Part shown: positions 11,626-23,800 of the stretch, piece after piece
Numbering within the stretch: position 1 is the first letter of the stretch
How the letters are laid out: every line of letters begins with the position of its first letter
NCBI RefSeq assembly: GCF_047511655.1
Contig: NC_133402.1
Location: 65,538,951 to 65,602,950, forward strand
From: Castor canadensis
Lineage: Eukaryota; Chordata; Mammalia; Rodentia; Castoridae
DNA length: 64,000 bases
Direction of reading: 5' to 3'
The notes under the pieces: model-generated
What the model was told of the DNA's origin: nothing
The model's database searches: none
Seen by the model: the letters and a program-made list of their open reading frames with translations, nothing else
Translations under genes and position numbers: made by a program

Positions 11626-13636
11626 TAGGTCTTATTGCACCATTTTATTGCTTTGTAAGTACTGAATCCCCCAAATACTCTCAGAAACTAAAGCCATACA
11701 GTCTAGGTAACAAAGGAACAAACTGCACTGTGTGAAATTGTTGCAAAAAATGCAAGAAAAATATCCCTCAAGAGCAATTAAAGGATGTGTCAAGGGGACA
11801 TCAGAAGATTCCCTAGCACTTTTGTAGGAAAAGGAAGAAAAAGGAGAGATTAAAGAAAAAACTTCAAATAATCGAAAGTACTCCAATAGAGGGTATCTGT
11901 ACCTGTTAGCATTCAGGTACATGTCTGGGCTTCCACAGCCAACTCTAGACAATGTAAAGACAAATGGCAGATGAAGAGCTGTGCTAGGAGCGGATATATA
12001 AATAGAGTAACCAACTATCTCAGTCTGCCCAGAGTAAGAAGTTCCCAAAAATGGGTTTTTGTTTTTAAAATTGGGAAAGTCTTGTGCAAACCAGGATTAT
12101 AGATCACCACATAGTGTATATGGTGGGATTAGCGATTGCCCTTTGTTTACAGAAAGGCTGTCTGACAAATGGTCCTTAGTAGGAGGTATTAAGCAATGAA
12201 TTAACTCTTCTGGAATCAGAAGGTCGACACCAGACAACAAGTTAGGAAAAATGTGATAGAGACTTCTACAAGAGACAGACATCAGAACAGTCACTGAGAT
12301 AACCTTCATTCTTCATAAATACTTCAAACCACAGTATGCTTCATACACCCTTTTTCAAACACAAATCAAACACGTGTTAGATTAAAAATGTTTTAATATT
12401 TCTGATTTCCTTTTGAGTAGCCATTTTTTTCTGGTCTATATACACAAATTTATTTTGCCTATTGTGTAATCAGACACTGACGGGAGGGCAAGTTTCAAGT
12501 CAGAATTGAAAGGGAGACAATTGTTCCTCCTAGCAAGGAACTTTCACAGAGCTACAGAGTGAGCTGAAAAACAGGTAAGAAAAACATATAAGCAGATCAT
12601 TATACTAATGTATATAATGATTATACTAATAATTAAGATTTTTTAAATTAGTATATGTGTAGTCAATAAAACTTCAGTAATTATTAGGAAAGACTGAAAT
12701 TTTACAGTAAGAAAATTAATTTTCCTAATATGAGGTATAATCTTGAATCTAAAATACTGTTGGCCACTTACTTTATACCTCTTAATTATTCATTAAGATT
12801 AAAACCATGATATAATACAGTAGCACATTTAAATAAATTTACATTCTGCTAATCTCAACAGTGTCTACGTGCTTTAGAAAAGCATTGCTAATACATGAGT
12901 CATAAAACTTACTTCATCTGTAAAGTATGCACTTTTTTCAGAACAATCTTGTCATAACTCTTTAGTAGCACTCACACTTCCTGTTCACCCCTATGCATCC
13001 ACACTTCTGATTCTCAACGACTATCCACAACTTCAACACTAAGACCTCAACTTAAACGCGATCAGCAATAAGAAGAAAAATATAGGGTGTTTACTCCCCC
13101 GAGAAGCACTGAGATAGAAAATCCAAGGACCAGACTGGGGCCAAGAACCACACACAAATATACACTGAGCTTCAGCAAATGCCTTCTGGAAAACAAAATC
13201 TGAACACGAAAGAATGAGCATGCGAAGGGAGGCTTCAATCAGCGTAAATAAAACCTGAGTTAAAAGTTGAAAAAAATTACAAAGTATGCAGTGGGCTTTA
13301 CTTGAACAAGACGGCAACAAAGAGAAAAGCAATCTTTACAGGGCAGATGACGACCCCACTCTAACCGCTGAGCCATGGAAGAGAAATCAACAATAGGGGG
13401 TGTGACCAGCATAATTAGACTACTAACCATATCATATATGGAATAACTGAATGACTGAGAATTTTAAAAATATTCTCCACCTCCTGACCAACTCATCACA
13501 CCTAAATAGAAAAGAATACATTTCCCCTACGAGGTGCTAGAGAAAAAAACTGGCTGGAGAGGTGGGAAAGGAATTGGTTGAGGGAAGGTAGGTTTTGTAT
13601 GAACCATACCAGTTACAATAAAAAATATGTAAAATG

Positions 13637-13850
13637 TCCAGTGTCTGTGGCTCACACATGTAATCCTAGCTACTAAGGAGACAGAGATCAGGAGGATCAT
13701 GGTTCAAAGCCAGCCAGAGCAAATAGTTCCCGAGACCCTATCTTAAAAAAAAAAAAAGAAAATCACAAAAAAGGGGCTGGTGGAATGCCTCAATGTGTAA
13801 GCCCTGAGTTCAAGTTCCAGTACCACAAATTAGAAAAAGTATGCAAAACA
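13637..13850 (+). repeat. Composite B1+ID-type SINE
   Basis: GTGGCTCACACATGTAATCC then an A-run, then GGGGCTGGTGGAATG and GAGTTCAAGTTCCAGTACC. B1-derived and tRNA-derived parts are in that order. Confidence 0.8.
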
Positions 13851-14674
13851 AAAGGACTACTCTGAAGAAGTAGTATGTTCTCAATCTGATAAATATTAAA
13901 ATGAATTACTTAAGACCAATTCCAAAACTTATGACTAGGGGAACACAGCTGAGCCTTCCAAATGTTATGAAATTTATACACCAGATATAATTTTAATACC
14001 AAAGGAAAAACAATTTGCCCCCTTCTTAGACAGAGTGGACACTGATGCACTCCAAGGAGTCAAAGATTTCAGCAGTCTCCAAAATAGAAAATTGTATCAG
14101 TAATGAGAACCTCCCCTGAGTAGGGAAAGGCAAACCATGAATTGGCCAAACACTTTATCAGAGACCGAGGTGACTGCCAGAAATCTGGTGGCACAGTTAT
14201 GTAGCTTGTGGAAACAAATGTGCTCTGTAAGTGTTTTTCCACATGTTACACACACACTGGAAATATTTCCTGTGCTCATACACAAAGGGTATCGGTGGTA
14301 AAGTTAAGAAGCAGGACAAAAGAGTAGAGATTATATCCTTGCCAGTGTACATACAGCTATAAGAGCTGACCTACAGCAGACGTCACCTCCACTTGGATGA
14401 GAGCCATGCTCCAAAGTTCTAAGGCAAGGTGCCTGATCCAAAATAACCTTCACTTCTCCATAATGCAAAATGAAAAACCTTTTTTGTGTACATCTGCCTA
14501 AACTAAAAGAATGAAAATAAATTCATCTGAGATGCTAAATTAAAAGCAGATCTGGAACTGTGGCACTGAGATGTGATGAAAGTCCTAACCTTCATTTATC
14601 ATCTTCAATTACAGTGACACTATTCCATGTTGCTATGCACACAATATAAACTTTTCTTTTTTTAAGATGACATT

Positions 14675-14760
14675 GTGAGGCTGGGGATGCAGCTCAGCAG
14701 TAGAGTGCTTGCTTCACATTTTCAAGGCCCTGGGTTCAATCCCAAGCACCACAAAACGGA
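14675..14760 (+). repeat. ID-like SINE
   Basis: GGGGATGCAGCTCAGCAGTAG, GGCCCTGGGTTCAATCCC and a short A-rich end are typical of rodent ID elements. Confidence 0.8.
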
Positions 14761-15234
14761 TAATTAAAACAAAGTGACATGGTCTACCATTTCTATCTTG
14801 AGTAAAATGAGAGGGTTTAAGCTTCTTCAACAAGCAGTTGGCATATAAGAGATTACTAATAAAAAAATGAATTGCATAATAGATAATGTGGGAACATAAA
14901 ATTAAATGAGTTGATGAAGTCAACGATAGATACCAGAATCTACAGAATTACTAAAGGAACCCACAAAAATAGTTTCTTATTTGCTTTATATTGAAAACAT
15001 TCAAATTCCCATCTTGATGTAAGATGTCTTATCTTTTTTTTGGAGTATATCCTGGAAAGTGTAAGAAATGTTCTAGGACTCACTAGCTAAGTTTGAGATT
15101 TTTAAGATATATGCATGACTGATTTTTTTCTTTGCAATTTAACTTTTGAACTAGGTGATAAAATAGAAAATGGTAATTTTTTTCCAGATATCTGGTTGAC
15201 TTGCCTTCAGGAGATATTAGTTCTATACAAACAA

Positions 15235-16285
15235 CAACAAAAGTTGGCAAGGATGTAAGGAAAAGATACCCTCATACACTGTTGGTAGGAATGTAAGCTA
15301 GTTCAACCACCATGGAAAACAGGATGGAGGCTCCTTAAAAAACTAAAAATAGATCTACCATATGATCCAGCAATACCACTCCTAGGGATATACCTGAAGG
15401 AATGTAAGTTAGGTTACAACAAAGACACCTGCACATGCATGTTCACTGCAGCATTATTCACAGCAGTAACAGCTAACAATAATCCTAACAGCTAAACTAT
15501 GAAAACACCAAAGATGCCCCACAATTGATGAATGGATCAAGAAAATGTGGTATTTATATAAATGGAGTTTTATTCGGCCATAAGGAAAAATGAAACCATG
15601 TGGTTTGAAGGTAAATGGATGCAACTGGAATACATGATGTTAAATGAAGTAAGCCAGGCTCAGAAAGACAAAGACTGCATATTTTCTCTCATATGTGGGA
15701 GGTACACACAATACAAATAAGGCAATAAAAACAGCTCATGCTTTGGGAAGGTCACTAACAGGAGTGGGAGGGTAAAAGTAGGAAGTTAAAAAAATTGAAT
15801 ATGGTTGATGTGCTTTCTATATAAGAATGAATATAGAATTTTCAAACCTGTTGAAAGCAGCATAAAAGGGGGACTAAAGTAGAAAGAAGAAAAATAGAGG
15901 TAATGAGCCCATTTGGGTTATAATACATATATACGTGGAAATGTCACAGTGTAACTCCCTGTATAGCTATCTTAAACAAACAAAAATACCCTTTTTCAAA
16001 AACAGAGGACGGGAAGGTAAAACAAGTGCTGTCTGGGAGTTGGTATCAGTGAGTGGGGAGGATATAAGGAAAGGGTATAGCAGGGTAAGTTTGGTGGAAT
16101 TATATGTACTCATGTATGAAAATGGAAAAATGAGACCTGTTGAAACTGTCCCAGGAATAGGGAGAGAGAGTATAAAAGAGAATGGCAGAAGGGGTGAATT
16201 CAACTACGATACATTGTAAGAGCTTTCATAAATGTCACAATGTACCCCTGTACAACCGTAATATGATAATAAAAGAATAAAAAGG
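15235..16285 (+). mobile_element. L1 3' end (ORF2 terminus and 3' UTR)
   Basis: The first 480 bp carry the ORF2 end pattern (AACCACCATGGAAAACAG, CCAGCAATACCACTCCTAGG, GAATGGATCAAGAAAATGTG, CTCATATGTGGGAGGT). It then runs into a lineage-specific 3' UTR with AACTCCCTGTATAGCTATCT and GTACCCCTGTACAACCGTAA, and ends at AATAAAAGAATAAAAAGG. The reading frame is broken and 5'-truncated. This is the longest L1 copy in the window. Confidence 0.9.
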
Positions 16286-16379
16286 AGGAACAAAGTTGGA
16301 CAACTTACAAAAAAAGAAATTGGTTCTGACGTATGCTTCAATGCATCCACATGAGCTCAGTAAACATTCCCGTCTGTAT

Positions 16380-16620
16380 CTTCCTTTTTTAAAGTTTTAT
16401 GGATCTTTGGGATATTTTCAAATGGAGTATAGCAGTACAGTATTTTATTGTATGGATGAACCATGATTTAATTAACCATCATGCCAATGAATTATTTGAG
16501 CTATTTTCAATCCACTGCTATACCTAAGAAGATTTAAAAGATCCAATTGATGGTAATATATAATTTCTTTTATATGACTATATATTTATTATAAACTCAA
16601 AGTAGATTTCCTAGGCTGAA
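16380..16620 (-). mobile_element. Old L1 fragment, minus orientation
   Basis: TATTTTATTGTATGGATGAA, CATGATTTAATTAACCATC and CAATCCACTGCTA are the reverse of the L1 ORF2/3' UTR boundary, diverged. Confidence 0.5.
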
Positions 16621-16654
16621 TATCTTCCTCCCATTTACCATTTATTTTCGATTT

Positions 16655-16778
16655 TGTTCTTTTGGTTTTGTTTGAGACAGGGTCTCACTATGTAGCCCAG
16701 GCTGACTTCAAACTTGTGATCCTCCTGCCCATCCCTTCCCAGTGCTGGAATTACAGGTGGCCACCATGCCCAGCTTTT
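16655..16778 (-). repeat. B1-like SINE, minus orientation
   Basis: TTTGAGACAGGGTCTCACTA, GTAGCCCAGGCTGACTTC and GTGCTGGAATTACAGG are reversed B1. Confidence 0.88.
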
Positions 16779-17577
16779 TCGTTTGGGCTGTATGAGTTTA
16801 GCAAGACAAAATTTCCTTTTTCTATGACATTTTTTATCAGCCACTAATTATTCTATCTTTTGGGTTTTGTGTCTCATAATGTACAAGGGACTTTCACAAG
16901 CTGCAATTATAAAACAATTGTCCTAGCAGTTTTATAGTATCATTTCTTCACAGAAATATCTTCTATAACATGTTGATGTTGCATAAATGAGGTGCTGAAC
17001 TGTTGAGTCTCTGTACTTTATTACTACAGACAAAGAAGCCTGAGTCCCACTGTGAACTCTAGACAACAGCCCAGTGAGAAGGGAAAGGTAAGGAGATGCA
17101 GCAATAGTGCAGAGGAGGAAAAGTCAAGAGAAGTTGGGATATGCCACTGACAAAATACAATGTAGGTGGTTCTCAAAGATAGGGTAAGATGTAACTAGTG
17201 AGAAATGGAGAAGGGATAATAGTGTTTTACAAAAATAAAAGGCAAGAAATAGTTAATTTTAAATCATGGTTTAGAATTATGAAAGCACAGCTGGGAGACA
17301 AGAGATAAGGCCAGCAAGACAAGGCAGACGCTGGAGACCACAGTAAGAGAACCACTGGGCTCTGTAAGGAAAGATGCTGCCATATGGGGTTTTGAAAGGG
17401 AATTCATATTCCAAATATGCTGTATTTCATTCTTTCCTTCAATACTTATTTTGTTCGTATTATGTATTAGACACTGCCATACAGGCTCAGTATTCCAGAG
17501 TGGATAAAAGAGGCAATGGATCTCTGCCACCACGGAGTTTACATTCTAATACAGGGGGATAAATGCCAATCAAAATA

Positions 17578-17760
17578 TCTCAGATACCTGGGCATGGTGG
17601 CATGCACCAGTGGTCCCAGCTACTTGGGAGGTGGAGGAAGGGGGATTGCCCATATGAAGTTGGAGAGACCTTATCTTACTTGGAGCTTGGTTCCAGTGGT
17701 AGAGCACTTGCTTATTAGCAAAGGCAAAGCCATGAGATTTAAAAAAAAAAAAAAAAATCA
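17578..17760 (+). repeat. Composite B1+ID-type SINE nested in older repeat
   Basis: GGGCATGGTGGCATGCACC, CCCAGCTACTTGGGAGG, then GGTTCCAGTGGTAGAGCAC and a 17-A run. It splits the older repeat and is therefore younger. Confidence 0.8.
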
Positions 17761-18214
17761 GCAGACTTATAGGGCTAAGAGAGAGGGAGAAGAAGCAAGG
17801 GGAGTTGAGATTGTGTTGCAATTCTTCACAGAGAGGGAGGGCGGACACTGAGGAAGTAAGCTATGCAGATACTGAGGGAAAGTTTTCCAGTAACAAGAAA
17901 CAGTAAATACAAAGAATGTGATTGTGTCTGGTTCTCGTTCAGGCCTCATATATCAGCAGGGGAGAGAAGGGAGGACAAGTCAGGCATCCAAATGGCCAGA
18001 AACTACTCAAGTCAAAAACAAGATGTGCACAAAATGCCCAGTGCTCAGATTGCGTGGGCCTTGACAGGTCACTGTAAAGATGTCACCCTTCACTCCACAT
18101 GTAGTGGGAAGCTATCAGAGTGTTGAGCAACAGATGACATGAGTTGCCAAAATGATACAAATAACAATGTCTACAACATAGATACTATTAACTCATTTCA
18201 TGCATGTCCAAATG

Positions 18215-18320
18215 GTACACTGAAATCCCAAATTAATCACAGCATAGGTGACCAGAACCCAGGCAGCCTGGTTCCAGAGTCTGAGTTCTGACACTTAACA
18301 GGGCTACTCTGCTTCCACTG
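18215..18320. repeat. Possible MIR fragment
   Basis: GAACCCAGGCAGCCTGGTTC and the following segment resemble the MIR 3' part. Confidence 0.4.
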
Positions 18321-18599
18321 AAAGAAGTGGAAAGGCAAAGTTAGGCAGCCTAGTTGAGAAAGGGTTTTAACAATATTCCAGACTAGAGACCACAGTGAAA
18401 TGGATCAAGGAATATCAGAGAAGGAAGAAAAAAAGCAATCAAGTTTGTTTCAAATTACAAAGCAGCAGGTTGACTAACCTATTAAATGGGATTTGTGAGA
18501 AAGAAGAGTGAAGAAAGACTCCAAATTATTAAAAGTGGACCAGGAACTAGAGAAAAGGTTAGTTCGAGATGAATTAACTTAGAAGATAACACAATCAAT

Positions 18600-18845
18600 T
18601 GAAATCAATGCGAGTCAACTCCCTGTATAGCTATCCTCATCTCAACCAGCAAAAACCCTTGTTCCTTCCTATTATTGCTTATACTCTCTCTTCAACAAAA
18701 TTAGAGATAAGGGCAAAATAGTTTCTGCAGGGTAGCAAGGGGTAAGGGGGGGTAAGGGTAGCGGTGGGGGGAAGGGGGGAGAAATGACCCAAACATTGTA
18801 TGCACATATGAATAAAATAAAAACTGAAAATAAATAAATAAATTA
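18600..18845 (+). mobile_element. L1 3' UTR, truncated
   Basis: CAACTCCCTGTATAGCTATC, CAGCAAAAACCCTTGTTCC, GGCAAAATAGTTTCTGC, a G-rich run, then GAGAAATGACCCAAACATTG and TATGCACATATGAATAAAAT. The tail differs from the 15235 copy, so at least two 3' UTR types are present. Confidence 0.85.
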
Positions 18846-18856
18846 GAAATCCAAGA

Positions 18857-18893
18857 ATAAAAATAAATAAATAAATAAATAAATAAAAATAAA
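18857..18893. repeat. AAAT tetranucleotide repeat
   Basis: Tandem AAAT units next to the L1 tail, probably grown from a poly(A) tail. Confidence 0.85.
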
Positions 18894-20193
18894 GTATCTG
18901 ACCTGAAAGGATACTACATGAGAAAATGGTGAGAAAATAAATTTAAAATATTTACTGTAACTTTGTAGACAGTAAGAAATATAAATGTCATTTTCTCTGT
19001 CCTGAAGTGGGCACAGTCCCTAAAACTCTCTTGGGTCGATACTTCTTTGTTCCTTGGAGAGGAACGGACATCAATTTACAAACAACCTAAACATGCTATT
19101 GCAATGTTTAAAAGATGACAATGGCCCAGCTTGTCTTAAAGTGTAAAGATGTCCTGCACTTCATCATACTTAATTTAGGGGCAGAACTCAATAGGGAGAG
19201 GTTCTTCCGTCTTTTTTTAAACCAGCTTGTAGAAGAGCAAGCCATAGTTGCACATTCCGGTGTCAATGCATCACTGTGTAAGAAAATCTGTTTCAAGGAC
19301 TTGAATGTGTACATTTTGAAACGCAGCAGGAGGAAAAAAAGTCCTGTGGGAAGACGATGGTCACTGTGGAAACTTTCGGCTATCCCTCCTCCCCGCCTCT
19401 CTGTTGTGTCCTGTCCCCTGCACAGTCACACTCCATGAATTCCTAGCCACCACACATTACAAGCAAATGGCTCACTAACTGGTTTTTCAAAACTTACAAC
19501 CCCTCCGTAAAAACACAGCAAGGCATTAATTCATCAGAAAGAAGACACGTATTTGAACCAGATGTTCATAAAATAGCTCTCTTGTAAAAGCAAACTAATC
19601 CCATCAATATAAATCCAGACAGGGGCAGGACGTCCCCACACACCAAGTCAGGCTGCACTGTACCTGAGTCAGCAGGTCATGAAGGGAGCCAGCGTGGTAG
19701 GACACAAAGATGCCCTTGTGGGGAAGCACATCCAATGTCATCCGTGGCCAGTTCCTACAAGGAATTCTCAAAACTCCAAGCTGTCAAGATGTATCTACTC
19801 TACAGCGTCAGACATTCCGTCTGCTGGGAGGGCTGGTGACATTACTCTTCTGACAACTGCCTCCCAGCCATGCCATTCAGTGTTTTCTCACCATCAATGA
19901 CCTCTCCCAAATTTTTTCACCCACGCTTAATTCCAGACTTTCTCAAAGTAGAAGGAGACTCACAGTAATTTCATTAATAGTATACAGGTCATCAAAGAGT
20001 CTTTAAACTATGCAGTGTGTGTGTGTGAGTGTTCTCGGAAATATTCAATATGGCTTAAAATAAAAATAGAAATAGTTTCCCAACTTCACAAGTTACTCTA
20101 CATTTTTAATTACAACACATTGCAGCTAGTTAAAACACACAATCTTCTTCTTTACAGTACTTAATAGAAATCACTCTGCATCAGACTATAATT

Positions 20194-20209
20194 AAGGAAA
20201 AAATATTGA
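20194..20209 (+). repeat. Target-site duplication, left copy, of the 7SK insertion
   Basis: AAGGAAAAAATATTGA abuts the first base of the 7SK copy and is repeated exactly at its right end. The A-rich start resembles an L1 endonuclease target. Confidence 0.92.
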
Positions 20210-20450
20210 GGATGTGAGGGCGATCTGGCTGCGACATCTGTCACCCCATTGATCGCCAGGGTTGATTCGGCTGATCTGGCTGGCTAGGCGGGTGTCCCCT
20301 TCCTCCCTCACCGCTCCATGTGCGTCCCTCCCGAAGCTGCGCGCTCGGTCGAAGAGGACGACCATCCCCGATAGAGGAGGACCGTTCTTCGGTCAAGGGT
20401 ATACGAGTAGCTGCGCTCCCCTGCTAGAACCTCCAAACAAGCTCTCAAGG
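20210..20450 (+). pseudogene. RN7SK: 7SK RNA retropseudogene, 3'-truncated
   Basis: The sequence starts exactly at the 7SK RNA 5' end (GGATGTGAGGGCGATCTGG) and follows 7SK for about 240 bases to GCTCTCAAGG, with very few differences; ACCGTTCTTCGG appears to carry one change from ACCGGTCTTCGG. The last 90 or so bases of the roughly 331-nt RNA are missing and there is no poly(A) tail. It is flanked by direct copies of AAGGAAAAAATATTGA at 20194-20209 and 20447-20462, so it was retroposed. The functional RNA sequesters P-TEFb; this copy lacks the 3' end and the normal polymerase III promoter and should be inactive. It lies in PLOD2 intron 1, antisense to the gene. Confidence 0.95.
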
Positions 20451-20462
20451 AAAAAATATTGA
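20447..20462 (+). repeat. Target-site duplication, right copy, of the 7SK insertion
   Basis: This is an exact repeat of the left copy. Its first four bases (AAGG) are also 7SK sequence (CTCAAGG), a microhomology at the priming junction. Confidence 0.92.
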
Positions 20463-21203
20463 AACAAACATAACCATTCCTTGAGATCTTCTACTCATTG
20501 CTTCCTGAACTTTCCAGTGATACAGTAATTCCCCCGAACACATCTACTTCTACAGAGCTGCCTACCACCCTAAGAAGGAGCCCCAGACAAACTCTTTTTC
20601 ACACGTAGCTTCAGACTTTTAATTCCTTGGTCTCCACCTTATTATTTGTGTGTCCATTCACCTGCTTTTATAAACAGCACAGCGTGTTTCTTCACTTTCT
20701 TCCCCTTACAATTTTTGTAATATATTATGTCCTGAGAGTTACATAGCTCATTTGCTCATACTGTATATTAAGTCCCATTTTTACTCATAAATATTCCCAA
20801 AAAAAATAGCTGGAAGTTTAGTTAGGGCCAAAAAGGACAGTCGGCTACTCTAAAATGAAAATTGCTGTGTTCCATAAGCGGTCACCAGTAATAAACTGAC
20901 CACCGCCAGGTGAGGCATCAGAGACTGACTGAGCAACTCTCTCAGACTGCACACTCCTCCCTGATGCAGTTTATAAAATGGAAATAACATAAGAAGGTTA
21001 GTCAGGCTGACCTAAAGTACTTCCAGACTGAAGCAATGAAAAATATTTCAGGCTTCCATGGAATTTGGTGAAAAACTGTACTATTTTCATAACTATTACC
21101 ATGGTATGGAAAAATTCAAAACCCATTCTGAAGAAAAATATACACACACAAACATATGCACATAAACACCTTACTATAAATTCCTCTGCCAAAATAAAAC
21201 AAG

Positions 21204-21515
21204 TAGGGCCATACATAGTGGGACACACCTATAATCCCAGTTACTCAAGAGGTAGAGATGGGGGAATCACAGTCCAAGGCCAACCAGGGCAAAAAGTTCC
21301 TGAGGATTCCCCCCACCATCTCAACAAACAAGTCAGGTGTGGAGGTGCATAGCTATAACCCCAGTTACACAGGAGTCATGGGTATTTATATCCTAGTTTA
21401 AGGCTGCCTCCAGGCAAAAATGTGAGACCTGTTCAAAAAATAGATAAAGCAAGGCAAGCTCCAGACCCTGAGTGCAAACCCCTGAAATGCCAAAAAAAAA
21501 AAAAAAAAAAAAAAT
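21204..21515 (+). repeat. Composite B1+ID-type SINE, long A tail
   Basis: Two B1-like units (ACACACCTATAATCCCAG, ATAGCTATAACCCCAG) and a shortened tRNA-like end (CTGAGTGCAAACCCCTG) precede a run of about 25 A. Confidence 0.78.
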
Positions 21516-21699
21516 TTTAAAAAAGTAGTATCTGAAGAAAAGAGATGATGGTACACATAAACACTGTACTTGTGCAATTTTGAGCTTTCATGAACAGTAC
21601 AGACATCTACATGACTAAAGCATGATGTATTCACAGGTAAAATTCCAAGGCAAAGCTCCACTGAACAAACAGACACTTAGATGATAAAGGGCAGGAATA

Positions 21700-21950
21700 T
21701 AAAACAGGTCATTTGGAGGGGGAGAGAGGGGAGAGGGTAAAGGGAGAGAGTAGTGGAGGGTGAATATGGCTAAGGTACTTTCTATACAGGTATGCATATG
21801 AAACACTGAAACCTGTTGAAGTCATTTTAAGAAGGACAGGAAAGGAGAATAATGGAGGGGATGAATGAAACCAGGGTACAGTGTATGTATATATAAAAGT
21901 CACAATTAAACCCCCATATATCATACACTAATAAAAAAATAATATATATT
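21700..21950 (+). mobile_element. L1 3' UTR, truncated
   Basis: AAACACTGAAACCTGTTGAAG, GATGAATGAAACCAGGGTAC, TATATAAAAGTCACAATTAA and CTAATAAAAAAATAAT match the 15235-type tail. Confidence 0.75.
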
Positions 21951-23289
21951 TCCCTAAAACCTGACGACGTCTAGGACCGACCCCAGATCAATCACTAATT
22001 CAGAATCTCTGGGCTTTTTCTTTTTTTTCCCTTTTCCATAAAGGTCAAGGGGGTCAGAGAAAAACTCATATGCACCAAAAGGGCACCACAGTAGCAGAGT
22101 CACTGAGACATTTTAGCCTGTGACAGGGAGGGAATCCTCAGCTTGGGGGAGGTCTGAGCTCCTGACTCCATGTCACCTTGCAAATAACCCTCGTTGGTGT
22201 TCACCTTCATTCTTTCAACAAATAATTATGGATGTTGACTGTGAAACAAGCCCCACTTCTTAAGGGAGATAATGTGACAAAAAAAACCAAACACTAGAAT
22301 TTAGGAGAACACAAACTAATGTCTTGCATATTCTTAATTCATACGTGGTAGGAAGAAAGGAACTTCCTTGGTATTTCTGGAAGGGTCAGTCCTTCTTTCA
22401 TGGATCTTACAAGACTGTGGAGATATCTCATAGTAAGAACACATTAAAAACAATAAAAGTGAGATGAAAGATTTTAACAGAGTAAACTGTATAAACTTGG
22501 GAGGTTAGGAAAAAATTCTGAGGAATTCATATTAAAGGTGAGACCTGAAGGAAAGACAGTTCACCACATGAAGAAAGGTGTGTGCAGAAAACAGGACTGG
22601 ACAGAAACCAGCAGTCTTGAAGTCTTGTCCCTCCCTCTTCGCCAGATATTCTGGATTTTTCCATTCCTGTCCCCAGAGAGTTCACAGACTGATAACATGT
22701 TCCTTACTTTCTCAGTGACCAAATGTCAGAAAACAATTACCAAGTTATAATTTAACACATTATATGTTTTACTTCAAAAAAGATGGAGAAAATATTTATA
22801 CCTTTGAAAGTACCATCTAAATGAACTGCAATTGAAGCAACTATCTTGTGATATTTAATGTCTATGTTGTATTTCTAAACCAATATAAATATAATTGTTT
22901 CCTTCTATCAGTAAACAGAAAATTATGCAATCCAAAAAATGGCCCCGTTTATGTTAACTAACACTTTCAAACCAAGTTCACAGTCCAGCTGCATGATCTA
23001 CTCCCTTCTGACCCTTCTCTCTACTGAGCTGACTAATTTCTGGCATTTTTGTTGTTTGTTGTTCCCCCGCCCCTCATCTGCTTCTGAAAACCAAGGGCAG
23101 TACACATCAAAATCACTAGGAACCTCTCTCAAGTTCAGAATGCGGCATTTTAATTCAAAGGAAGATCAGAAAAACACTACAAAATGCAACCCCCTCAGAA
23201 TGTAAACCTCAGTGTCTCACTGAAGCAAGTGGATAGTGGGGTGGAAGAAGAGGATTTTCTGGACACATAAATCTCCCAGTGCCTGTCTT

Positions 23290-23800
23290 TATTTTTTTGT
23301 GTGTGTCTGTTTCTTTTTTTGTTTGTTTGTTTGTTTGATTATTCGTATGTGCATATAATGCTTGGGTCATTTCTCCCCCCTGCCCCGACCCCCTCCCTTA
23401 CCACCCACTCCGCCCCCTCCCGCTCCCCCCCCCTCAATACCCAGCAGAAACTATTTTGCCCTTATTTCTAATTTTGTTGTAGAGAGAGTATAAGCAATAA
23501 TAGGAAGGAACAAGGGTTTTTGCTGGTTGAGATAAGGATAGCTATACAGGGCATTGACTCACATTGATTTCCTGTGCGTGGGTGTTACCTTCTAGGTTAA
23601 TTCTTTTTGATCTAACCTTTTCTCTAGTACCTGTTCCCCTTTTCCTATTGGCCTCAGTTGCTTTAAGGTATCTGCTTTAGTTTCTCTGCATTAAGGGCAA
23701 CAAATGCTATCTAGTTTTTTAGGTGTCTTACATATCCTCACCCCTCCCTTGTGTGCTCTCGCTTCATGTGCTCAAAGTCCAATCCCCTGTCTTTAAACCA
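23290..23800 (-). mobile_element. L1 3' UTR, minus orientation
   Basis: It begins with TTTG units, then ATTCGTATGTGCATATAATG, TGGGTCATTTCTCCCCCCTG, a C-rich run, GCAGAAACTATTTTGCCC and GATAGCTATACAGGGCATTG. It is the same tail type as 18600, reversed, and extends further into the 3' UTR. Confidence 0.82.

Larger units (their letters stand above)
17400..18600 (+). repeat. Ancient mammalian repeat, interrupted by a SINE
   Basis: TGTATTAGACACTGCC, CACGGAGTTTACATTCTAAT, later GTGGGAAGCTATCAGAGTG and CAGATGACATGAGTTGCC, and then a purine-rich end occur in the order of one common mammalian repeat whose name I cannot give with confidence. A composite SINE sits inside it. Another copy lies at 45240-45720. 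Confidence 0.45.

Noticed and set aside
19115..19438. A 107-codon frame (NLGAELNRERFFRLFLNQLV within it) that looks almost protein-like.
   Set aside because: No family is recognised and no splice sites or start context support it; left as chance.
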